5,261 bases of DNA from Bacillota bacterium. GTDB taxonomy: Bacteria > Bacillota > Clostridia > Oscillospirales > Butyricicoccaceae. Made by a program: the position numbers and the translations under genes. This document shows positions 1 to 5,226 of this stretch, piece after piece. Positions within the stretch are counted from its first letter, which is position 1; each line of letters opens with the position of its first letter. The notes under the pieces were generated by a model that saw only the letters and a program-made list of their open reading frames with translations, ran no database searches and had not been told where the DNA came from. The stretch lies in the NCBI GenBank assembly GCA_030705725.1, contig JAUZPW010000132.1, positions 1 through 5,261 on the forward strand, written 5' to 3'.

Positions 1-242
1 ACGGATATTTTTTCTTCCGAAATCGTATGTATTTTATTAAAATTCCTATCGGAATCGAAATACCCGACAGAATAACCGCTTCCCACTTCGTTTGCGAGGT
101 TTGCGGACGGAAGTGCGTTTACGCCGTAATAAAGCCCGATTTTCATAATCCGGTCCTCGTCCAAAGCTTTTGCCCGACCGGGCATTATCGTAAAGCTTAT
201 GGCTGCCGCGAGCAGCAGCGCGGCGCCCGTCTTTCTGTTCAA
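1..242 (-). CDS. Exported SpoIID/LytB-like protein, N-terminal fragment (runs off left edge)
   Basis: The minus strand reads 80 codons without a stop from a TTG and leaves the window still open. The N-terminus is a classic signal peptide: N2-R3-K4, a hydrophobic core at about residues 7-20, and an AKA signal-peptidase-I-type site at residues 24-26. The mature part holds IGLYYG (35-40), ALPSANLAN (43-51) and GYSVGYFDSDR (57-67). From memory this resembles the segment before the SpoIID domain in clostridial SpoIID/LytB or SPOR-domain proteins, which act on cell-wall peptidoglycan. The SpoIID domain itself lies beyond the edge, so the family call is inference and no catalytic residue can be checked. 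The start is well fixed: an in-frame TGA sits two codons upstream and a purine-rich Shine-Dalgarno lies 8 nt upstream. ATG codons at residues 20 and 33 would destroy the signal peptide. The gene diverges from dapA. That it is a real exported-protein gene is fairly sure; its exact function is not. Confidence 0.72.
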   Translation of the reverse strand, partial: MNRKTGAALLLAAAISFTIMPGRAKALDEDRIMKIGLYYGVNALPSANLANEVGSGYSVGYFDSDRNFNKIHTISEEKIS

Positions 243-250
243 GCGTCAGA

Positions 251-258
251 GCCCCCTT
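251..258 (-). promoter_or_regulatory. Ribosome binding site deciding the TTG start of the exported-protein gene
   Basis: On the minus strand this reads AAGGGGGC, 8 nt before the TTG at 242. Because an in-frame TGA (246-248) blocks any earlier start, this site together with the signal peptide fixes TTG as the initiator. Confidence 0.65.
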
Positions 259-287
259 AATTCCGGAACAAGTTAAATATACTAATT

Positions 288-317
288 ATTATATATCTTA
301 CCAATAAACTATTTCAA
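288..317 (-). promoter_or_regulatory. Sigma-A-like promoter for the exported-protein gene
   Basis: On the minus strand the -35 box is TTGAAA (312-317, 5 of 6 consensus bases) and the -10 box is a perfect TATAAT (288-293), with an 18-bp spacer. Transcription would begin near 281, giving a leader of about 39 nt. The surroundings are very AT-rich, so chance matches are likelier than usual, but spacing and direction fit the gene. No obvious sporulation-sigma (sigma-E or sigma-G) consensus was seen. Confidence 0.55.
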
Positions 318-353
318 CCGCAAAATATTTAGAAAATATGTGGCTAATTTTAT

Positions 354-382
354 TTAACAGATTGCAAAAGGGTACGTATAAT
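354..382 (+). promoter_or_regulatory. Sigma-A-like promoter for the dapA-dapB operon
   Basis: TTAACA (354-359, 5 of 6) is followed after exactly 17 bp by a perfect TATAAT (377-382). Transcription would start near 389, giving a leader of about 115 nt before dapA. A second, weaker pair overlaps it: TTGCAA (362-367), 17 bp, TATAAA (385-390). The two could be alternative promoters 8 bp apart. The -35 of the leftward promoter is only 36 bp away, so the two divergent promoters could interact. Confidence 0.6.
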
Positions 383-459
383 GGTATAAAATAATAATTA
401 GCATATAAAAACGGTTGATCTGTTTCGCAAATCGCTGTCTTGTAAAGCATGCTGTTATT

Positions 460-492
460 ATGATGAAAAAACTCTCAATTTTGAATATATAG
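460..492 (+). other. Possible 10-codon upstream ORF in the dapA leader
   Basis: ATG ATG opens a frame reading MMKKLSILNI and ending at TAG (490-492). That stop codon overlaps the first two bases of the dapA Shine-Dalgarno AGGAGG (491-496). Translation of it would place a terminating ribosome on the dapA initiation site. Two of its ten codons are lysine, but no good Shine-Dalgarno precedes its ATG and in AT-rich DNA such an ORF may arise by chance. It could also be meaningless leader. Confidence 0.2.
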
Positions 493-496
493 GAGG
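491..496 (+). promoter_or_regulatory. Strong ribosome binding site of dapA
   Basis: AGGAGG is a perfect Shine-Dalgarno core, 8 nt before the dapA ATG. It confirms the ATG at 505 as the start. Confidence 0.85.
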
Positions 497-504
497 CAAT
501 AGTT

Positions 505-1398
505 ATGAAAAAACCGATTTTCACAGGCTCTAATGTTGCAATAATAACTCCGTTTAAAGATAAACGCGTTAACTTCGAGGAATTAGGAAAACTTATAGAC
601 TTTCATCTTAATAACAGCACAGACTCGATCACTATCTGCGGAACCACAGGCGAATCCGCAGCCCTGACGGACGAGGAGCACCGCGAATGCATCCGTTACT
701 GCGTTGAACGCGTAAACGGCCGCATCCCCGTCATCGCCGGAACCGGATCAAACGACACGAATTATGCGGTAAGCTTAAGCCAGTATGCCTGCGGTGCGGG
801 AGTAGACGGGATTTTGCTCGTTACCCCGTACTACAATAAAACATCCCAGACGGGCTTAGTCAAACATTTTACATATATAGCCGACCGCGTGACAAAGCCA
901 ATGATTCTTTATAACGTACCCTCACGAACCGGGATGTGCTTTACCGCGCAGACTTATTACGAGCTTTCAAAGCATCCTATGATAAACGGAATAAAAGAAG
1001 CATCCGGTAACTTCTCACTGATCGCCGAAACCAGGGCGCTCTGCGGCGACGATATGAATATCTGGTCCGGCAACGACGATCAGATCGTTCCTATTCTCGC
1101 GCTCGGCGGAAAGGGCGTAATTTCCGTTCTCGCGAATATAATGCCGAAAGAGACGCACGATATGGTCGCTCTTTATTTTGAAGGTAAAGTCAAAGAAAGC
1201 TGCGATCTGCAGATTAAGCTGTATGAGCTTATAAGCGCGCTTTTCACCGAAGTTAACCCGATGCCCGTCAAAGCCGCCGCAAAGCTCATGGGCTTCAATC
1301 CGGGCGAGCTGCGGATGCCTCTGTGCGACATTTCGGAAAAGAATCTTGAAATTCTGAAAAAAGCTATGATTAACGCGGGCATTCCGATAAAGGCATAG
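505..1398 (+). CDS. dapA: 4-hydroxy-tetrahydrodipicolinate synthase
   Basis: This cytosolic aldolase condenses pyruvate with aspartate semialdehyde, the first committed step toward diaminopimelate and lysine. The 297-residue length is normal for the family's single (beta/alpha)8 barrel. Visible active-site elements are GTTGE at 46-50 (T47 and T48, equal to E. coli T44/T45), the TPYYN turn with Y110 (Y107 in E. coli), YNVPSRTG at 136-143 with Y136 and R141, and the Schiff-base lysine K164 in GIKEASG. GGKGVISVLAN at 201-211 is the usual late-barrel motif. The lysine-feedback pocket is only partly kept: S51, A52, H59, N83 and Y109 match E. coli, but the positions of H53 and E84 hold D56 and Y87. 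The gene starts at an ATG with a strong Shine-Dalgarno and is followed 26 nt later by dapB, so the two are almost certainly cotranscribed from the promoter near 354-382. Related aldolases such as N-acetylneuraminate lyase are less likely given the dapB partner and the conserved arginine R141. Confidence 0.97.
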   Translation: MKKPIFTGSNVAIITPFKDKRVNFEELGKLIDFHLNNSTDSITICGTTGESAALTDEEHRECIRYCVERVNGRIPVIAGTGSNDTNYAVSLSQYACGAGVDGILLVTPYYNKTSQTGLVKHFTYIADRVTKPMILYNVPSRTGMCFTAQTYYELSKHPMINGIKEASGNFSLIAETRALCGDDMNIWSGNDDQIVPILALGGKGVISVLANIMPKETHDMVALYFEGKVKESCDLQIKLYELISALFTEVNPMPVKAAAKLMGFNPGELRMPLCDISEKNLEILKKAMINAGIPIKA

Positions 1399-1407
1399 CA
1401 TAAAAAT

Positions 1408-1417
1408 AAAGGATGTG
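1408..1417 (+). promoter_or_regulatory. Ribosome binding site that decides the dapB start
   Basis: AAAGGATGTG differs from the full anti-Shine-Dalgarno complement AAAGGAGGTG at one base and sits 7 nt before the ATG at 1425. The earlier in-frame ATG at 1413 lies inside this site and has no Shine-Dalgarno at proper spacing, so it is probably not the start. Confidence 0.7.
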
Positions 1418-1424
1418 TAAACCG

Positions 1425-2192
1425 ATGCTGAAAATAGCCCTCTCCGGCTGCAACGGCCGCATGGGACAGACAATCAGCAAAATATGCGAAAGCGACGAAC
1501 GTCTCAAAATTATCGCAGGTTTTGATATTAATACTGAAAAGCGCGCCGGCTATCCGGTTTATTCCGACCCGTTTGAATTTTCAGGCAACGCTGATGCGAT
1601 TATTGATTTTTCTAATCCTGAATCTCTCGTCAGCCTGCTTAAATATTGTAAGCGCACCAAAACTCCGCTCGTTTTATGCACGACGGGCTATAATGAGGAG
1701 CAAATAAAGCAGATTGAAGAGGCTTCTTCTATAATCCCGGTATTTAAATCCGGCAACATGTCGATCGGGGTAAACCTGATAATGGAGCTCTTAAAAACCA
1801 TGGGCAGCGTTCTGGGGCGCGATTACGACGTCGAAGTCGTCGAAAAACACCATAACCAGAAGCTTGACGCCCCGAGCGGAACCGCCCTGATGCTTGCCGA
1901 AGCCGTAAGCTCAGCCCTTCCCTATGAGCCCGAATACGTTTACGACCGTCACGAGGTCCGCAAAAAGCGCGACAAAAAGGAAATCGGCATTCACTCGATA
2001 AGAGGCGGAACGATCGTCGGCGAACACGAGGTAATTTTCGCGGGCCGTGACGAGGTAATCGAAATAAAACATTCCATTATTTCCAGGGAAGTTTTCGCGG
2101 TCGGCGCAGTCAACGCGGCGGTATTTCTTGCCGATTGCAGAGAGCCGCGAATTTACAACATGGCGGACTATGTAAAATATAAGCAAGGCTGA
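1425..2192 (+). CDS. dapB: 4-hydroxy-tetrahydrodipicolinate reductase
   Basis: This enzyme reduces the DapA product to tetrahydrodipicolinate with NAD(P)H. Starting at the second ATG gives 255 residues beginning directly with the nucleotide-binding strand: GCNGRMG at 8-14. Other family motifs follow in order: DFSNPE (61-66), CTTGY (85-89), SGNMSIGVN (109-117), then the catalytic and substrate-binding block EKHHNQKLDAPSGTA at 140-154 with H142, H143 and K146, and IVGEHEVIFAG (197-207). It is shorter than E. coli DapB because the loop between about residues 40 and 52 is compact. Where E. coli has E38-R39 at the end of the second strand, this protein has D34-I35; the acid is kept and the arginine lost, so I infer a lean toward NADH. 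An extension starting at 1413 would add only Met-Cys-Lys-Pro and use an ATG buried in the Shine-Dalgarno. It is the last gene of the dapAB operon and ends just before a hairpin terminator. Confidence 0.97.
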   Translation: MLKIALSGCNGRMGQTISKICESDERLKIIAGFDINTEKRAGYPVYSDPFEFSGNADAIIDFSNPESLVSLLKYCKRTKTPLVLCTTGYNEEQIKQIEEASSIIPVFKSGNMSIGVNLIMELLKTMGSVLGRDYDVEVVEKHHNQKLDAPSGTALMLAEAVSSALPYEPEYVYDRHEVRKKRDKKEIGIHSIRGGTIVGEHEVIFAGRDEVIEIKHSIISREVFAVGAVNAAVFLADCREPRIYNMADYVKYKQG

Positions 2193-2195
2193 AAT

Positions 2196-2225
2196 AAAAA
2201 AACGGTGCTTTAGCACCGTTTTTTT
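2196..2225. terminator. Bidirectional intrinsic terminator between convergent dapB and tyrS
   Basis: A perfect inverted repeat, AACGGTGC (2201-2208) and GCACCGTT (2213-2220) around a TTTA loop, is flanked by five A on the left and five T on the right. On either strand this gives a GC-rich stem followed by a U-run. It starts 3 nt after the dapB stop and lies 11 nt beyond the tyrS stop, so it can end both transcripts. Confidence 0.92.
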
Positions 2226-2236
2226 ATAGCCTATTT

Positions 2237-3463
2237 TTATTTCAATACTACTTTATGGAACGTTTTTTTGCCTTTTTTAAGAATGAGCTTCCCGTCCGCA
2301 AAATCATCGTGACCGACAGTACGCAGGGCGCTCGTAACTTTTTCGTTTCCCAAAAGAATCCCGCTCTGATCGATTAAACGCCTGCCCTCGCCTTTCGACG
2401 GCACAAGAGCGCATTTTATCAGAAGGTCGATAACGGACATACCGTCGTTTTCGAGCTCGGAGGCTGAAATTTCCGTCTGGGGCATATTCTCGCTGTCGGA
2501 GCCCGAGACGAAAACGGCTCTCGCGGCGTTTTGGGCGGCTTTTGCTTCTTCCTCGCCGTGCACCATCGCAGTTATTTCATAAGCCAGGCGCTCTTTGACG
2601 GGGTTTAACGCGCTGCCCTCCAGCTTTTCGTACTCCGCGATTTCTTCCAGCGGGATAAACGTGAGAAGCTTCATGCATTTAATAACGTCCTCGTCCTGGA
2701 CGTTTCTCCAATACTGGTAAAACTCGTAGGGCGGGGTTTTTTCGCGGTCAAGCCAGACGGCCCCTTTTTCTGTTTTACCCATCTTTTTGCCCTCAGAGGT
2801 CGTGAGAAGGGTAAACGTCATTCCGTGCGCCTCGTTGCCGTTTACGCGGCGGATAAGATCGGCTCCGTTTATTATATTCGACCACTGATCGTCACCGCCG
2901 AGCTGCATCGTGCAGCCATATAAGCGGTTTAGCTGTAAAAAGTCGTAGCTTTGCAGGAGCATATAGTTAAACTCGATAAAAGTCAGGCCTTTTTCAAGCC
3001 TGGTCTTAAAGCATTCGGCTGTCAGCATGCGGTTTACTGAAAAATGCACGCCGATCTCGCGAAGGAAATCAATATAGTTTAGCGGCAATATCCAATCGGC
3101 GTTATTGACCATAACAGCCTTCCCGTCCGAGAAATCGATAAAGCGCTTCATCTGCTCCTTAAAACGCGCCGCGTTTTCGGCAATCGTCTCCTTGGTCAGC
3201 ATTCTGCGCATATCCGTTTTGCCGGTAGGGTCGCCGATCATCGTGGTTCCCCCGCCCAAAACGGCTATCGGGCGGTGTCCGGCCTTCTGGAGCCGTTCCA
3301 TTACGACAAGCTGCAAAAAATGCCCCACATGCAGACTGTCTGCCGTCGGATCAAAGCCTATATAGAAGGTTACCTTTTCTTTTTCAAGAAGCTCCTTTAT
3401 CCGTTCTTCATTAGTCGTTTGCGCTATAAGACCGCGCGCTTTAAGTTCTTCAAAAACCGTCAT
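2237..3463 (-). CDS. tyrS: Tyrosyl-tRNA synthetase
   Basis: A class I aminoacyl-tRNA synthetase that activates tyrosine with ATP and charges tRNA-Tyr in the cytosol. The 408-residue length is typical. The catalytic Rossmann domain comes first: YIGFDPTADSLHVGH at 34-48 carries tyrosine-site Y34 and D38 and the HIGH-type signature HVGH (45-48). Next is GDPTG (77-81), then YMLLQSYD (167-174), where Y167, Q171 and D174 match the tyrosine-binding residues of the Geobacillus enzyme, and QLGGDDQW (187-194). The KMSKS-type loop is KMGKT (227-231), the variant usual for TyrS rather than the TyrZ paralogue. An alpha-helical anticodon region follows, and a C-terminal S4-like RNA-binding domain occupies roughly 342-408. 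The start is an ATG with GGAAGGGA 7 nt upstream. It has its own perfect promoter in the 55-nt gap after recN, a leader of only about 24 nt, and therefore no T-box. With no terminator between the genes, read-through from recN is also possible. Confidence 0.97.
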   Translation of the reverse strand: MTVFEELKARGLIAQTTNEERIKELLEKEKVTFYIGFDPTADSLHVGHFLQLVVMERLQKAGHRPIAVLGGGTTMIGDPTGKTDMRRMLTKETIAENAARFKEQMKRFIDFSDGKAVMVNNADWILPLNYIDFLREIGVHFSVNRMLTAECFKTRLEKGLTFIEFNYMLLQSYDFLQLNRLYGCTMQLGGDDQWSNIINGADLIRRVNGNEAHGMTFTLLTTSEGKKMGKTEKGAVWLDREKTPPYEFYQYWRNVQDEDVIKCMKLLTFIPLEEIAEYEKLEGSALNPVKERLAYEITAMVHGEEEAKAAQNAARAVFVSGSDSENMPQTEISASELENDGMSVIDLLIKCALVPSKGEGRRLIDQSGILLGNEKVTSALRTVGHDDFADGKLILKKGKKTFHKVVLK

Positions 3464-3470
3464 GGAAATT

Positions 3471-3478
3471 TCCCTTCC
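3471..3478 (-). promoter_or_regulatory. Ribosome binding site of tyrS
   Basis: On the minus strand this reads GGAAGGGA, 7 nt before the ATG. The match to the anti-Shine-Dalgarno is moderate, but it supports the ATG at 3463 as the start. Confidence 0.55.
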
Positions 3479-3493
3479 AAATAAAATATCGGA

Positions 3494-3522
3494 ATTATAC
3501 CGTTTTAGGCGCTCTTTGTCAA
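3494..3522 (-). promoter_or_regulatory. Perfect-consensus sigma-A promoter for tyrS, overlapping the recN stop
   Basis: On the minus strand TTGACA (3517-3522), exactly 17 bp, then TATAAT (3494-3499): every base of both boxes matches the consensus and the spacer is optimal. Transcription should begin near 3487. The TGA stop of recN (3519-3521) is the TGA inside the -35 hexamer, so stop codon and promoter share bases. Confidence 0.9.
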
Positions 3523-5210
3523 GCTCCTGATGCCAGAATCAGCTCCTCGGCGCTTTTCAATGTCGTCTCCGTAATAACTTCGCCGCCTATGATGCGGGCC
3601 AGCTCCTGCTTGCGCCCGTCGAAAGAAAGCTCCGTTACATAAGTATATGTCCGGTTGCAGCTTTCAGATTTCTGTATGAGAAAATGCAGGTCGGCGAAAG
3701 CTGCGATCTGAGCAAGGTGAGTTACGCAGAGCACCTGTTTGTTTTTTGACAACGACTTTAACTTTACGGCTACTTTTCCCGCCGCCCTGCCGCTTATCCC
3801 CGCGTCAACCTCGTCGAATATGAGCGTGTCGACGGGATCGGTTCCGGAAAGCACGTTTTTAAGCGCAAGCATCACGCGGGAAAGCTCGCCGCCCGACGCG
3901 ATCTTTGAAAGCTCCTTGGGTTCCTCTCCCGCGTTCGTAGAAATCAAAAACCGCACCCGGTCGGCGCCGTTCGGTAAAAGAATCAGGCCGCCCTTTTCCG
4001 CCGTCTCGGTCTCCACCGGAATAAGGAACCTCGCGTTCGGCATATCGAGCGAACGGAGCTCGGAAACGATCCTTTGGCAAAGATCTTCGGCCCCTTTAAG
4101 TCTTTTTTCGTGAAGTTTTCCGGCGAGGCTTAAGGCACCGTTTTTTATTTCCCTGTACTGTTCCTTTAAGCGCAGTATCGTTTCTTCCGCAGTTTCGATC
4201 GTCTGAAGCTCTTTCTCGCACCGGCTCTGATATTCAAGGATTTCTGCGATCGAAGAGCCGTATTTCCGTTTGAGCCTGTATATTAGATCCAGCCGCTCTC
4301 CCACGGTCTGGATTTCGTCCGGCGAAGCGTCGAGGCCATCGAGTTCTCTTCTTATTTCCGACGCCGCGTCCTCGGACTGGTACCTCAGCTCTTCCGTCTT
4401 CAAGGAGAGCGCTTTGTACCGCTCCGCAATTTCCGAAAGCGGCGAAAGCTCGTCTCCGGCTTCCTTTAACGCGCCGATAACGCCCGAAACATCCTCGTCC
4501 CCGTAAAGCAGCCCATAAGCGCGGCTGAGCCCGTTTGCCAGGCGTTCATAGTTTCTGAGAAGCTCAAGCCGGGCCGAAAGCTCTTCCTCCTCGCCGTCTT
4601 TTAAGCCGGCGTTTTTAAGCTCCTCGATCTGAAACGTGAGCATTTCGGTTTTCCGTTCTTTTTCCTTCTTGTCCATCAAAAGCGCGCTTATCTCATCTCG
4701 TATCTCCCGGAGCCGGTCATACTGCGCTTTGTAATCGGAAATCAGATCCGCGTTTTGGCAATAGCGGTCAAGATAATCTATATGGCAGGCGTCGTCCAGC
4801 AGCTTCTGCCCGTCGTGCTGCCCGTGAATATCGATGAGGCTCCTTCCGGCGGCCTTAAGCTGAGAAACGGCGACAGGCGCGCCGTTGACACGGCAGCTGT
4901 TTTTTCCGTCCGAAAAGAGATCCCTGCGAATTATAATATTGCCGTCCTCATCAGGGGAAAAACCGCAGTCGTCAAGCCGTCTTACCGTATTTTCGGACAG
5001 TCCCGAAAACTGTGCGGTAACGCTAGCCCGGTCGGATCCGGTGCGTATAACGTCGCGGCTTGTGCGTTCTCCCAGCACGGCGTTTATAGCGTCGATAATA
5101 ATCGACTTTCCGGCGCCCGTTTCGCCCGTCAGAACATTAAAGCCGGGGCCGAAGGCTATATCCGTTTTTTCAATAACCGCTATATTTTCAATATGGAGCG
5201 ATAGGAGCAA
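3519..5210 (-). CDS. recN: DNA repair protein RecN (SMC-like ATPase)
   Basis: RecN is a cytosolic SMC-family ATPase that acts early in recombinational repair of double-strand breaks. The 563-residue length is standard. The N-terminal ATPase half carries the Walker A GETGAGKS (29-36) and a Q-loop in DIHGQHDGQ (127-135, Q131). A charged, helical coiled-coil region spans roughly 155-385. The C-terminal half carries the ABC signature ASGGELSR (438-445), Walker B LIFDEVDAGISG (463-474, D466 and E467) and an H-loop histidine H498 in THLAQIA. All catalytic elements are intact. The start is TTG: a strong AAAGGAGG lies 8 nt upstream, and an in-frame TAA seven codons upstream (5229-5231) leaves no alternative ATG or GTG. 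The stop codon sits inside the tyrS -35 box. Upstream, the tail of another gene ends within the recN Shine-Dalgarno, so recN is probably translated from a longer operon, as is common in Firmicutes. No LexA-like box was seen in the short upstream stretch. Confidence 0.97.
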   Translation of the reverse strand: MLLSLHIENIAVIEKTDIAFGPGFNVLTGETGAGKSIIIDAINAVLGERTSRDVIRTGSDRASVTAQFSGLSENTVRRLDDCGFSPDEDGNIIIRRDLFSDGKNSCRVNGAPVAVSQLKAAGRSLIDIHGQHDGQKLLDDACHIDYLDRYCQNADLISDYKAQYDRLREIRDEISALLMDKKEKERKTEMLTFQIEELKNAGLKDGEEEELSARLELLRNYERLANGLSRAYGLLYGDEDVSGVIGALKEAGDELSPLSEIAERYKALSLKTEELRYQSEDAASEIRRELDGLDASPDEIQTVGERLDLIYRLKRKYGSSIAEILEYQSRCEKELQTIETAEETILRLKEQYREIKNGALSLAGKLHEKRLKGAEDLCQRIVSELRSLDMPNARFLIPVETETAEKGGLILLPNGADRVRFLISTNAGEEPKELSKIASGGELSRVMLALKNVLSGTDPVDTLIFDEVDAGISGRAAGKVAVKLKSLSKNKQVLCVTHLAQIAAFADLHFLIQKSESCNRTYTYVTELSFDGRKQELARIIGGEVITETTLKSAEELILASGA

Positions 5211-5218
5211 CGGGCCTC

Positions 5219-5226
5219 CCTCCTTT
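5219..5226 (-). promoter_or_regulatory. Strong ribosome binding site of recN, overlapping the upstream stop
   Basis: On the minus strand this reads AAAGGAGG, a near-full anti-Shine-Dalgarno match, 8 nt before the TTG start. Its first two bases are shared with the TAA stop of the preceding gene, suggesting translational coupling. Confidence 0.8.

Larger units (their letters stand above)
389..504 (+). other. dapA 5' leader, about 115 nt, no recognised riboswitch
   Basis: This is the untranslated stretch between the predicted start of transcription and dapA. It holds an 8-bp palindrome AGCATGCT (446-453), a weak imperfect hairpin at 417-433 (one mismatch in a 6-bp stem) and a short ORF described separately. 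It is too short for a lysine riboswitch, no L-box-like conserved core was recognised, and there is no hairpin followed by a T-run that would act as an attenuator terminator. Confidence 0.4.

Noticed and set aside
27..260. Plus-strand 77-codon ORF with a CEVCGRKC zinc-finger-like motif
   Set aside because: It is the antisense of the signal-peptide-bearing minus-strand gene, has no Shine-Dalgarno or promoter, and the cysteine motif is a by-product of reading the complement.
261..268. TTCCGGAA perfect palindrome as an operator near the left promoter
   Set aside because: Eight bases with no extended symmetry and no second copy in the control region is too little to claim a binding site.
389..504. 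Possible lysine riboswitch (L-box) before dapA
   Set aside because: The leader is about 115 nt, shorter than a lysine aptamer alone; no conserved core, no multi-helix pattern and no expression-platform terminator were seen.
1413..1424. Four-residue N-terminal extension of DapB
   Set aside because: Its ATG lies within the Shine-Dalgarno used by the ATG at 1425, and the extension is absent from the family's usual N-terminus.
1015..1473. Minus-strand 152-codon ORF across the end of dapA and start of dapB
   Set aside because: It is fully antisense to two well-supported enzymes, its protein shows no recognisable family, and it crosses the dapA-dapB junction without any signals of its own.
1911..2216. 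Minus-strand 101-codon ORF antisense to the dapB 3' end
   Set aside because: Its start lies inside the terminator hairpin and its frame mirrors dapB coding sequence, so it is a shadow.
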